Assembly (NCBI GenBank): GCA_902782705.1
Contig: CACZOL010000097.1
Span: 1 to 6,991, forward strand
Reading direction: 5' to 3'
Source: an uncultured Selenomonadaceae bacterium
GTDB taxonomy: Bacteria > Bacillota > Negativicutes > Selenomonadales > Selenomonadaceae
Length of the DNA: 6,991 nt
The notes under the pieces are model-generated. The model ran no database searches. It was not told the DNA's origin and saw only the letters and a list, made by a program, of their open reading frames with translations. Below, one piece after another: positions 1 to 5,247 of the stretch; position 1 is the first letter of the stretch, and every line of letters starts with the position of its first letter. The position numbers were made by a program, and so were the translations under genes.

Positions 1-84
1 GGCGAGGGCGAGGGCGGCCTGTGCTTTTCTGCTTGGGGCAGCGCCAAATTTTGTGTTTCTTCCAAGAATGTCGCGGTTTCTCAT
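1..84 (-). CDS. 5' end of a probable exported protein (partial)
   Basis: Only the first 28 codons are in the window; the gene continues past the left edge. The start is the ATG at 84..82, preceded on the minus strand by AAAGGAGT about nine bases upstream. The visible peptide opens MRNRDILGRN, has further basic residues (K12, R19, K20), and enters an Ala/Leu-rich stretch (AQAALALA) at residues 21-28. A long basic N-region followed by the start of a hydrophobic core suggests a signal peptide and therefore an exported or surface protein, but the function cannot be read from so little. The GC-rich 3' part could also be ordinary alanine-rich coding sequence. No clear promoter was seen upstream. 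Confidence 0.55.
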   Translation of the reverse strand, partial: MRNRDILGRNTKFGAAPSRKAQAALALA

Positions 85-175
85 TGGTGATTGACTCCTT
101 TCGGTAAATATCAAGTGTTTTTGAATTGACACTAATCAGATTTCCCTTGAGGAAAAGGCTTGCGCGGAAGTCCAA

Positions 176-268
176 TGGGCTCCCCGAGAGGTGACGCGCG
201 AAGCGCGACGGTCACGAGACCTCACCCACCGGCTCCGCCGGTCCCCCCTCCCCAAAGGGGAGGGCTTA
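176..268. repeat. Composite intergenic hairpin repeat
   Basis: Three hairpins lie in series. GAGGTGAC is answered by GTCA...CCTC around an inner CGCGC-GAA-GCGCG stem (about 189-223). ACCGGC-TCC-GCCGGT follows (about 229-243). A perfect CCCTCCCC-AAA-GGGGAGGG closes the element (about 248-266). There is no open reading frame with a ribosome binding site. The layout, ending in a CCTCCCCAAAGGGGAGG hairpin, resembles dispersed intergenic repeats of many Firmicutes. Membership of a family is inferred from the pattern and not tested against the genome. With the nested repeat at 313-385 it fills the gene-free stretch 85-486. Confidence 0.6.
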
Positions 269-312
269 ACCTATCATATTGTAAACCCGAAAAACCGGAA
301 GTCAACAAAATC

Positions 313-385
313 GCCGTGAACGACAAAAAGATGCCGTGAACGACATGAAAAATGTCATTCACGGCAACTTTTTACCATTCACGGC
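313..385. repeat. Nested direct and inverted repeat of GCCGTGAAYGACA
   Basis: GCCGTGAACGACA occurs at 313-325 and 333-345. Its near-complement TGTCATTCACGGC occurs at 353-365, and a shorter CATTCACGGC at 376-385. The inner copies form a stem of about 14 bp around a GAAAA loop, with one C/T mismatch. The outer copies, extended by AAAAAG (325-330) and CTTTTT (368-373), can form an enclosing arm (14 of 18 positions complementary). It could be an array of protein binding sites, a cruciform or structured RNA, or a small mobile repeat; the sequence does not decide. Confidence 0.65.
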
Positions 386-420
386 ATAAATTTTTCCGTT
401 TTGCGTCCTTTTGGATTGCC

Positions 421-442
421 AAATCGGTCCGAAATCGGTCCG
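421..442. repeat. Perfect 11-bp tandem repeat
   Basis: AAATCGGTCCG is repeated twice without a gap (421-431 and 432-442), just beyond the terminator of the carboxypeptidase gene. It may be a slippage product or a pair of binding sites. Nothing else supports a role. Confidence 0.6.
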
Positions 443-447
443 AACAC

Positions 448-475
448 AAAAAAACTCCGCAAAAAGCGGAGTTTT
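448..475 (-). terminator. Intrinsic terminator of the carboxypeptidase gene
   Basis: On the minus strand AAAACTCCGC, a five-base T loop and GCGGAGTTTT form a 10-bp stem continued by further T residues. It lies eleven bases beyond the stop codon at 487 and ends the thioesterase-carboxypeptidase unit. Confidence 0.85.
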
Positions 476-486
476 GTCCTAGATTT

Positions 487-1650
487 TTACGAGGTAATGC
501 CGTCCCAGAAATCCAGCACGGCGGCCACGGGGCTGAAGCCCTTCTGCATGGAGTCGCCGGCGATCATGTCGATGCGGCCGACCTCCTTGCCGTCGTAGAG
601 AACCACGAGGTCGCCGACTTTGTCGCCGCTCTTGATCGGCGCGCGAATGAAGCGCGGCAGGTCGAAGTCGATCTTGAATTTCTTTTGGTCGTCGCCGTTG
701 AAGAGCAGATATTTGACGTCTTCCCTCGGGTGCACGGTCACTTTGTAGGTGCTGCCGTCATGCACCCAGACGGTCTTCTCGATTTTTTCCTTGACCGGCC
801 CTTTCACCAGGCGGACCAGCGGGAAGCCGTAGTCCATGAGCTTCGCCGTGTCCGTGAAGCGGTCGTCCGTGTCCGGCGCGTTCATGACGATGCAGATCAG
901 CGTGACGCCGTTCCGCGTGGCCGCCCCCGCGAGGCAGCCGCCCGCCGCCCGCGTCCAGCCCGTCTTGATGCCGCTCATGCCGGAATAGGTATAAAGAAGC
1001 TCGTTGGTGTTTTCCATTTTCCGCCGGTGCTTCGCGCCGCCCGAGCTCCAGACGAGGGTGTGCTCGCGGGCGTCCACGATCTTGCGGAATTCTTTGTTCG
1101 TCCAGCCGTACCGCGCGATCTTCATCATATCGCGGGCCGTCGTGACGTGACGCACGTCCGGCAGTCCGTTGGGATTGGCGAACTGGGTGTTCTTCGCGCC
1201 GACCGTCCACGCCTTTTGCGTCATGTTCGCCGCGAACTCCGCCGCGTCGTGGGACGGCGTCATGGCCTCGGCCACCGCCACCGCCGCGCCGTTGTCCGAC
1301 TCCATCATCAGCGCCATCAACAGCTCGCGCATAGCGAGAGCGTCGCCCTCGACGAAGTCCGTTCCTTCCGTGTCGGCGGCGTCGGGGCTGACCGTCACGG
1401 GCGCGGACAGGTCTTTCCAGTTTTCCAGCGCGAGGATGCAGGTCATCATTTTTGTCATGCTGGCCGGATACATGAGCCGGTCGGCATTCTTTTCGTAAAT
1501 CACGCGCCCCGTGGACGCTTCCACGAGGATCGCCGCTTCCGCCGTGATCTGCGGCGGCGCGGGCAGCTTCGCCGCGAGCGCCGTCTGCGCCGTGAACGCC
1601 AGCACGAAAGCGAGCGCCGCGAAAGCGCGGAGCCATCTATGTAAATGCAT
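487..1650 (-). CDS. dacF: D-alanyl-D-alanine carboxypeptidase (PBP5/DacF type)
   Basis: This penicillin-binding serine DD-carboxypeptidase (peptidase S11) removes the terminal D-alanine of peptidoglycan pentapeptides outside the membrane. A basic start and the hydrophobic run AALAFVLAF, then AQTALAA, form a signal peptide. Counting from the upstream ATG at 1659, all three active-site motifs are present: S67-M-T-K70, S121-D-N123 and K232-T-G234. Residues about 290-380 match the all-beta C-terminal domain of PBP5-type enzymes. I chose the ATG at 1650 because AAGGA lies nine bases before it; the ATG at 1659 directly abuts that AAGGA with no spacing. The gene starts 18 bases after the thioesterase stop, so the two probably share a transcript. 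The protein ends at DFWDGITS without an obvious long amphipathic anchor. The family is certain; dacF rather than another dac name is by resemblance. Confidence 0.93.
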   Translation of the reverse strand: MHLHRWLRAFAALAFVLAFTAQTALAAKLPAPPQITAEAAILVEASTGRVIYEKNADRLMYPASMTKMMTCILALENWKDLSAPVTVSPDAADTEGTDFVEGDALAMRELLMALMMESDNGAAVAVAEAMTPSHDAAEFAANMTQKAWTVGAKNTQFANPNGLPDVRHVTTARDMMKIARYGWTNKEFRKIVDAREHTLVWSSGGAKHRRKMENTNELLYTYSGMSGIKTGWTRAAGGCLAGAATRNGVTLICIVMNAPDTDDRFTDTAKLMDYGFPLVRLVKGPVKEKIEKTVWVHDGSTYKVTVHPREDVKYLLFNGDDQKKFKIDFDLPRFIRAPIKSGDKVGDLVVLYDGKEVGRIDMIAGDSMQKGFSPVAAVLDFWDGITS

Positions 1651-1668
1651 CGCAATCATTCCTTACAG

Positions 1669-2103
1669 TCATTCTGCCGGATTTTCGATAAAATTCCGAA
1701 CAACGTAAAAGGTGCCCACCGATTTCAGGCAGAGTTCCCCGTCCTCGCCGAAGACGCGTCCCTCGCAGACCATCGTGCGCTTCCCGTCGTGGATCACTTC
1801 TCCCTCTGCGAAGATGCGCCCTTCGCAGACCGGACGAATAAAGGACATATTCATTTCCAAGGTGACGACGCCTTTGTCGCAGGTAAAGCAGGCGATCCCC
1901 ATCGCGGTGTCCACCAGCGTCGCCGCGACGCCGCCGTGGGCGATATGGTGCACGTTCGTATGCTCGTGCTTCACGTCCATCTCGAGACGCACGCGCCCGC
2001 GCGCATACGACGCCACCCGGACGCCGAGCAGCGCGAGGAACGGGTTCGCCTCGTAGAATTCGTCAAAGTGACGCTTCACATGCGCGCTGACTTCCGGTGT
2101 CAT
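1669..2103 (-). CDS. PaaI-family hotdog-fold thioesterase
   Basis: A 144-residue single-domain protein of normal length for PaaI/YbgC-like acyl-CoA thioesterases, cytoplasmic enzymes that hydrolyse thioesters. The diagnostic segment is residues 50-69: N50, then H56-G-G58 and, on the following helix, D65 in LVDTAMG. This matches the N...HGG...D pattern of the PaaI active site. The strands after it (VTLEMNMSFIRP, GRIFAEGEVIHDGKR, LCLKSVGTFYVV) fit the hotdog sheet. The substrate cannot be told; family members range from phenylacetyl-CoA to general housekeeping acyl-CoA. It is first in a probable two-gene unit with the downstream carboxypeptidase, with no evident metabolic link. The ribosome binding site is weak: AAGGGG about eleven bases before the ATG. 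Confidence 0.85.
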   Translation of the reverse strand: MTPEVSAHVKRHFDEFYEANPFLALLGVRVASYARGRVRLEMDVKHEHTNVHHIAHGGVAATLVDTAMGIACFTCDKGVVTLEMNMSFIRPVCEGRIFAEGEVIHDGKRTMVCEGRVFGEDGELCLKSVGTFYVVRNFIENPAE

Positions 2104-2159
2104 TCGGTCTGAACCCCTTAATCCTGTGGTTTGTTCGGTTTCTTACAACTATATATTGT

Positions 2160-2188
2160 ATTATAAGGCCATTGTTCCAATTTTGCCA
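2160..2188 (-). promoter_or_regulatory. Probable promoter of the thioesterase-carboxypeptidase unit
   Basis: On the minus strand a perfect -10 TATAAT (2165-2160) lies 57 bases before the start codon, with a poor -35 (TGGCAA, 17-base spacing). The -35 falls inside the perfect palindrome at 2181-2197, which could act as an operator. Confidence 0.5.
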
Positions 2189-2197
2189 TAGGCAAAA
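2181..2197. promoter_or_regulatory. Perfect inverted repeat TTTTGCC-ATA-GGCAAAA
   Basis: The arms are 7 bp and perfect around a three-base centre. The site overlaps the -35 region of the predicted thioesterase promoter, which is where a repressor or activator dimer would bind. The regulator is unknown; the repeat has no T-tract of terminator type. Confidence 0.45.
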
Positions 2198-2259
2198 CTT
2201 CCTTCTAGCCTTTCAACGAGGGGGGAGATATTTGCCCGCCGCCCGTTATGATATTCGCA

Positions 2260-2281
2260 CCCCCGCCTATAGAGGCGGGGG
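2260..2281. repeat. Strong GC hairpin in an intergenic stretch
   Basis: CCCCCGCCT and AGGCGGGGG are perfect 9-bp arms around ATAG. The surrounding stretch 2198-2349 holds no credible gene: reading frames there lack ribosome binding sites and their translations look like noise. Such stand-alone stems occur in ends of IS200/IS605-type elements, but no transposase remnant is seen, so this origin is only a possibility. Confidence 0.5.
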
Positions 2282-2349
2282 ACATCTTCTTCCGCGTCAT
2301 ATCACGACAATTATTATCCATCAAATAGCTGAAATTTATCTTGAAGCAT

Positions 2350-2383
2350 AAAAAAAGAGCACTTTTTAAAAAGCACTCCTTTT
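2350..2383 (-). terminator. Terminator of the small secreted-protein gene
   Basis: On the minus strand AAAAGGAG and CTCTTTTT arms enclose a CTTTTTAAAAAG core, with a two-base mismatch, and run into seven T residues. It begins four bases after the stop codon at 2388. Confidence 0.65.
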
Positions 2384-2387
2384 GTCC

Positions 2388-2720
2388 CTATCCTCGCCCG
2401 AATTTCCTGTTGATTTCCTCGACGCGTTTCGCGTGGAACGCGTTTTCCCGCTGCCGCGCGGCGCGAAGTTTCGGCGGGTGGTGCTTGTAGGATTTCCAGA
2501 TCAGGTCGAGCTTGTCCTGATGGCGCTTGTTCTCGATCTCCATGGCGCGCTCGTAGGTCAGCGCTTCCGGCTTGCCGCCCTTGCGCCGCTTCGGTTTCTT
2601 TTGCGCGGCGCCCTCGTCCTGCTTTGCCGCCGCATAGGCCGTCGGCAGGAGCGCCGCCGCGGGAACACCGGCGAAAATAAGTCCCGCCAGCGCCGCCGCC
2701 AAGATTTTTTTCCCGTTCAT
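2388..2720 (-). CDS. Small secreted basic protein, function unknown
   Basis: 110 residues. Residues 1-30 are a clear signal peptide: MNGKK, a long Ala/Leu/Ile core, then TAYA before the likely cleavage site after residue 30. The mature part is strongly basic. Residues 41-50 hold a Lys/Arg patch (KKPKRRKGGK), and residues 53-108 look helical and charged, with W75 and Y78 as the notable aromatics. I recognise no domain. It could bind the acidic cell wall or nucleic acid outside the membrane, but that is only charge-based inference. The start is supported by AAAGGAAG about nine bases upstream and an extended -10 promoter. It is a single-gene unit, with its own terminator, divergent from the gene at 2888. 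Confidence 0.75.
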   Translation of the reverse strand: MNGKKILAAALAGLIFAGVPAAALLPTAYAAAKQDEGAAQKKPKRRKGGKPEALTYERAMEIENKRHQDKLDLIWKSYKHHPPKLRAARQRENAFHAKRVEEINRKFGRG

Positions 2721-2744
2721 GCTCCCACTTCCTTTCTTATGAGC

Positions 2745-2750
2745 ATTATA
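2745..2750 (-). promoter_or_regulatory. Extended -10 promoter of the small secreted-protein gene
   Basis: On the minus strand TGATATAAT is a perfect TATAAT with the TGn extension, 25 bases before the start codon. No good -35 is seen, which is usual for extended -10 promoters. Confidence 0.55.
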
Positions 2751-2796
2751 TCATGACGGCGATAATTTTTCTTCCCAAAAATGTATTTTCCCCGTT

Positions 2797-2822
2797 AAGT
2801 TTTTGGACGGATTTTTCGATAT
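2797..2822 (+). promoter_or_regulatory. Possible sigma-D (flagellar-type) promoter
   Basis: TAAG (2797-2800) and TCGATAT (2816-2822), 15 bases apart, approximate the sigma-D/sigma-28 pattern TAAA-N15-CCGATAT with one mismatch in each element. A sigma-A reading (TTAAGT, 18 bases, TATATA at 2820-2825) is also possible. The start codon is 66 bases downstream, and a TTCGAG...CTCGAA hairpin (2844-2861) lies in the leader. Confidence 0.35.
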
Positions 2823-2887
2823 ATAGATAAGAAGTTATATCGGTTCGAGAAGGAACTCGAAGGTATCGGCGAAGGGGGCAATTCACC

Positions 2888-3670
2888 ATGTTCAACGGAA
2901 TCAATTCCAACTATTCCATGTACCAGAAGACGACGGGTCAGGTCGGCGGCAAGCGCGGCGCGGGCAAGAAGGACGGCGCGGACGCGAAGAAGGGCGCGGA
3001 TTTCGGCGCGGATTTCGGCGTCGAGCTGTCGAAGGAAGGCCTGAACGCGCTGGAGGCGCAGAAGCAGAAGTTCGCCGTGAACCGGAAGCCCGACGCGGAC
3101 GACGATTTCCTGACGGAGGGCAAGCTGTCCGACAAGGCGAAGGATTTCCTGTCGAAGCTGCGCGAGAAGTACGGGGACAAGTATGATTTCTTCGCGGTGT
3201 CGAGCATCGAGGACCCGCGCGCGATGAAGCTGACCGGCACGAAGGCGTATTCCGTGGTGCTGACGAACGACGAGATCGAGAAGATGGCCAACGACGAGGA
3301 GTACGCCGAGGAGGTCATGAAAAAGGTCGAGTCCGCCGTGGATATGACGAAGCGCATCGAGGAAAAAGGCGAGCTGGGCGAAGGCGTGAAGTTCAAGCAC
3401 ATTTCCATCGCTTTCGACAACGACGGCAACATGAAGCTCTTCGCGGAGCTGGAGAAGATGTCCGAACGGCAGCAGGAGCGCATGGAGAAGGCGAAAGAGC
3501 GCCGCGCCGAGGAAAAAGAGGAGGCCGAGCGGAAGGAAAAAGCGCCCCACGAGAGGCCGCTGCGCGTGCGTCTCGAAGCGACCTCCGAGGAGGAGCTCCT
3601 GGAAAAGATCGCCGGCATCGACTGGGAAGAGGTCGCCGCCAAGCGGAAAGAGAAAAAGGAAGACGAATAA
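2888..3670 (+). CDS. Charged cytoplasmic protein resembling DUF6033
   Basis: 260 residues, no signal peptide or membrane segment. Residues 16-43 are a low-complexity Gly/Lys/Ala/Asp linker that includes the repeat GADFGADFG. Residues 44-60 (VELSKEGLNALEAQKQK) and 127-148 (TNDEIEKMANDEEYAEEVMKK) resemble the segments I associate with DUF6033, followed by an ISIAFDNDGNMKLF strand pair at 172-185. Residues 186-218 are an almost continuous Glu/Lys/Arg helix, likely a coiled coil. The C-terminus (233-260) has an acidic helix and a Lys/Glu tail. The function of the family is not known to me. The start is fixed by AAGGGGG nine bases before the ATG. It is monocistronic, with its own promoter and a strong terminator. 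A sigma-D-like promoter would tie it to motility, but this is weak. Confidence 0.7.
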   Translation: MFNGINSNYSMYQKTTGQVGGKRGAGKKDGADAKKGADFGADFGVELSKEGLNALEAQKQKFAVNRKPDADDDFLTEGKLSDKAKDFLSKLREKYGDKYDFFAVSSIEDPRAMKLTGTKAYSVVLTNDEIEKMANDEEYAEEVMKKVESAVDMTKRIEEKGELGEGVKFKHISIAFDNDGNMKLFAELEKMSERQQERMEKAKERRAEEKEEAERKEKAPHERPLRVRLEATSEEELLEKIAGIDWEEVAAKRKEKKEDE

Positions 3671-3680
3671 CGGCATACAG

Positions 3681-3711
3681 AAAACCCCGACGTCAATGAC
3701 GTCGGGGTTTT
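3681..3711. terminator. Bidirectional terminator between convergent genes
   Basis: AAAACCCCGACGTCA is followed, after a single A, by its exact complement ending GGGGTTTT, so either strand yields a GC-rich stem with T residues. It serves the gene ending at 3670 and the DUF1659-DUF2922 operon ending at 3727. Confidence 0.9.
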
Positions 3712-3726
3712 CTTGTGCCTTATCCG

Positions 3727-3939
3727 TCAAATCAGCTTCGTCTCGCTGACTTCGCGAATGACGGCAGCCTTGATCGACTCGGGGGCCGCTTCCTTGATGC
3801 GGAGCGCCGACTTATCGATGATGGACTGCATGACCGGCTCCACGTCCTCGCGGGCGAGATCGTCCTTCGGATTCGCCACGCCGAGGGTGGTCGTCTTGCC
3901 GTTCGTCAGCGTGAAGCGCATGTTCAGGGTCTTTGCCAT
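3727..3939 (-). CDS. DUF2922 family protein
   Basis: 70 residues, within the usual 65-80 for this family. It shows the characteristic order: a first strand LNMRFTLTNGKTTTLGV, then NPKDDL (residues 24-29), a helix VEPVMQSIIDKSAL, and a final AVIREVSETKLI strand. The function is unknown; members are small cytoplasmic proteins that very often sit beside DUF1659, as here. The start at 3939 has AAAGGAGGTGA seven bases upstream. It is the second gene of the operon, 42 bases after the DUF1659 stop, and ends at the shared terminator at 3681-3711. The two proteins look like distantly similar small beta-rich partners, so a heteromer is a reasonable guess. Confidence 0.85.
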   Translation of the reverse strand: MAKTLNMRFTLTNGKTTTLGVANPKDDLAREDVEPVMQSIIDKSALRIKEAAPESIKAAVIREVSETKLI

Positions 3940-3981
3940 GTACCGTTCACCTCCTTTCCGCTGTTTTCTTTTGCGCCGCCA

Positions 3982-4206
3982 TTAGGCAAGCGCGAGGACC
4001 GACGTGTCCTGCCGCGCGATGCTGCCCACCGGCAGCGCCTGCAGGCCGCCCACCGCCGAAGCGACGTCGTAGGCGTTTTCATCCGTCAGCTCGGGATTCA
4101 CGTTGCGGATCCCGACCTGCCCGTAGGTCGCGGAGCCGTCCGCCGCGACGCCGTTCTCGACCGCGAGGACCAGCTTCGTGGCCTGCTTCTTTGCGATAAC
4201 CGCCAT
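3982..4206 (-). CDS. DUF1659 family protein
   Basis: 74 residues from the ATG at 4206. The family pattern is visible: a strand TKLVLAVENGVAADGSATYGQ, then VGIRNVNPELTDENAYDVASAVGGLQALPV and a closing SIARQDTSVLAL. The function is unknown. A GTG nine bases further upstream (4215) is in frame, but it is part of the AAAGGAGGTGA ribosome binding site, which is correctly spaced (five bases) for the ATG. It is the first gene of the pair with DUF2922. The leader (4212-4238) is nearly identical to that of the 56-residue membrane protein gene at 6954, which suggests common control or a common origin of the upstream region. Confidence 0.87.
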   Translation of the reverse strand: MAVIAKKQATKLVLAVENGVAADGSATYGQVGIRNVNPELTDENAYDVASAVGGLQALPVGSIARQDTSVLALA

Positions 4207-4211
4207 GCGTA

Positions 4212-4238
4212 TCACCTCCTTTCACCCGCATACATGAC
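4212..4238 (-). repeat. Conserved leader of the DUF1659 gene, copy 1 (copy 2 at 6960-6986)
   Basis: On the plus strand TCACCTCCTTTCAC is identical to 6960-6973. It is followed by one differing base, CG, two differing bases, and TACATGAC in both copies, so 24 of 27 positions agree. The ribosome binding site accounts for about eleven of these; the conserved GTCATGTA upstream of it is not explained by that. Confidence 0.7.
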
Positions 4239-4241
4239 ACG

Positions 4242-4270
4242 AGGGAAAGGATATACAACAGTCGGAAATT
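4242..4270 (-). promoter_or_regulatory. Weak candidate promoter of the DUF1659-DUF2922 operon
   Basis: On the minus strand TTAAGA and TATATC, each matching the sigma-A consensus in four of six positions, are separated by 17 bases about 45 bases before the start codon. Boundaries are approximate. No better candidate was seen. Confidence 0.25.
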
Positions 4271-4283
4271 TTTCTTAAAAATC

Positions 4284-4327
4284 CCTTCGTCATCCCTGCG
4301 GGCTGCCACCTTCCTCAGAGAGAGGGA
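4284..4327. repeat. Degenerate intergenic repeat fragment
   Basis: CGTCATCCCTGCGGGCTGCC followed by ACCTTCCTCAGAGAGAGGG has the layout (GC hairpin, then CACCTTCCTC...GAGG) of dispersed intergenic repeats in Firmicutes, and ends like the element at 176-268. The second stem is imperfect, so it looks like an old copy. Confidence 0.4.
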
Positions 4328-4330
4328 CAC

Positions 4331-4364
4331 AAAAAAGCTCCCCTGAAAACAGGAGAGCTTTTTT
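4331..4364 (-). terminator. Terminator of the 192-residue regulator-like gene
   Basis: AAAAAAGCTC and GAGCTTTTTT enclose a CCTG-AAAA-CAGG inner stem with one mismatch. It lies 25 bases after the stop codon at 4389. T-tracts on both sides would allow action in both directions. Confidence 0.85.
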
Positions 4365-4388
4365 GTCGTTTCCTTCCTTATTATTTCA

Positions 4389-4967
4389 TTACTTCGCCGC
4401 TTCGCGTCCACACGAAAGACGGCGCAGCACGGCTTCCTCTTCGTCCCGCACCAGCTCCGCGCGGATATGGCGCGCGGCGCTGATATGGGCGCGGATCGTC
4501 TTCTCGCTCCAAAGCACGGAGAGCGACGCGCCGCCCGCCAGCGAGAGGACGGCGTGCTTGTCCGGCTGCACGCCCGACAGGGGACGGCGGAGCCGCGTCC
4601 GCCGACGCCCCGGCCCTTCCTCCGGCGGCTCGGGGAACGTATCAGCAAGGGCGGCGACGTTGATGTGCGCCATCGTGACGTCGCCCCCGACCCGCGGGCG
4701 GCGCGTCTTGACCGGCACGAGCACCAGGTCGGCGGAGGCCGCGATCGGATTGTTCAGCGTGCGATGGGTATAGCGCGAGGCCCATCGGCGCAGCAGCGCC
4801 ACGTCTTTGCAGCGGCGTCGCGCGAGCCGCCGGATTGTCGCGCGCATCGTCCGGCGATAGACGATCTCGGTGCCGTTCGTGAGCAGGATTCGCGTCACGT
4901 CGCCCTCCTGCGTGTACGTGGGGAGCAGCGCGGCGATTTCATCGTCCTTCGGAAGAGTTTCCTTCAT
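4389..4967 (-). CDS. Possible ComK-like transcription factor
   Basis: 192 residues, basic, no membrane segment. Residues 22-37 form a strand pair (DVTRILLTNGTEIVY). Residues 38-68 are very Arg-rich and helical, with the look of a DNA-binding segment. NNPIAASADLVLVPVKTRRP (72-91), VTMAHINV (97-104), a variable Pro/Arg linker (112-134) and AVLSLAGGASLSVLWSEKTIRAHISAA (139-165) follow. This order (Arg-rich helices, PI..S..., P.K/T...P, a strand, then L.L..G..L.....S..TI..HI) recalls ComK, the competence regulator of Bacillus, which is close to this length. I infer a distant ComK-like protein; identity is low and it may be an unrelated phage-like DNA-binding protein. AAGGA is seven to eight bases before the start. 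It is divergent from the sigma-factor gene and has its own strong promoter and terminator. Confidence 0.7.
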   Translation of the reverse strand: MKETLPKDDEIAALLPTYTQEGDVTRILLTNGTEIVYRRTMRATIRRLARRRCKDVALLRRWASRYTHRTLNNPIAASADLVLVPVKTRRPRVGGDVTMAHINVAALADTFPEPPEEGPGRRRTRLRRPLSGVQPDKHAVLSLAGGASLSVLWSEKTIRAHISAARHIRAELVRDEEEAVLRRLSCGREAAK

Positions 4968-5064
4968 GATTCATTTCCTTCTTTCATTCATTTATAATAC
5001 CGCATGAAAGATATAGCGGCCGAAACGGGGGCAACGTCCGGGCCGCGCGTCACAAACACGGTTT

Positions 5065-5093
5065 ATTATAGAATATCCGTTCCTTATTGTCAA
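5065..5093 (-). promoter_or_regulatory. Consensus sigma-A promoter of the regulator-like gene
   Basis: On the minus strand TTGACA (5093-5088) and TATAAT (5070-5065) are both perfect and exactly 17 bases apart. Transcription from about 5058 gives a 90-base leader containing a GCGGCC...GGCCGC stem (5016-5046). Confidence 0.85.
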
Positions 5094-5119
5094 TAAAATA
5101 GAACGCATTTTTTAAAAAA

Positions 5120-5152
5120 GTCGAGTCGCATGCCGCTCGGCTTTTGTTTTTT
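5120..5152 (+). terminator. Terminator-like hairpin upstream of the sigma-factor gene
   Basis: GTCGAGT pairs with GCTCGGC (two G-T pairs) across an eight-base loop and is followed by TTTTGTTTTTTT. On the plus strand this is a terminator in front of the sigma gene. A six-base T run also follows it on the minus strand. It either insulates the divergent genes or acts as an attenuator in the sigma leader. Confidence 0.6.
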
Positions 5153-5162
5153 TCGGCAAAAA

Positions 5163-5246
5163 AGCGCAGACTACAGGCAAGCGCTGAGGGAAGACAGGCT
5201 TTTCCCTATTCGAGGAACCGGTTCCTCACCCATGAAAGGTGAGGAA
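5163..5246 (+). promoter_or_regulatory. Structured leader of the sigma gene with mutually exclusive hairpins
   Basis: Successive stems are AGCGC...GCGCT (about 5163-5185), AGGGAA...TTCCCT (5187-5207), and GAGGAA-CCGG-TTCCTC (5212-5227). The last competes with TTCCTCACC (5222-5230) pairing to GGTGAGGAA (5238-5246). The second partner contains the ribosome binding site, and TTCCTC is shared by both pairings. The leader can therefore hide or expose the start of translation. No known riboswitch class was recognised. Confidence 0.5.
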
Positions 5247-5247
5247 A

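Noticed and set aside
313..385. CRISPR array
   Set aside because: Only four short copies in both orientations, with 7-10 base gaps; there are no spacers of uniform length and no cas genes.
352..1644. 430-residue plus-strand reading frame
   Set aside because: Lies opposite the carboxypeptidase, whose three active-site motifs are intact. The translation is Arg/His-rich with no recognisable domain and no ribosome binding site.
2260..2281. IS200/IS605 element end
   Set aside because: The hairpin is suggestive, but no transposase or TnpB fragment and no second end were found in the window.
2097..2351. 84-residue plus-strand reading frame
   Set aside because: Starts inside the thioesterase 5' end with no ribosome binding site and is composed of promoter, hairpin and AT-rich spacer sequence.
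2795..3730. 311-residue minus-strand reading frame
   Set aside because: Antisense to the 260-residue protein. Its Leu/Phe-rich composition comes from the complement of Glu/Lys codons, and it runs across the bidirectional terminator.
3715..4278. Plus-strand reading frames opposite DUF2922 and DUF1659
   Set aside because: The minus-strand pair has family matches and canonical ribosome binding sites; the plus-strand frames have neither and cross intergenic gaps.
5163..5246. A named riboswitch class
   Set aside because: No conserved core of a class I know could be recognised; only the competing stems are supported.
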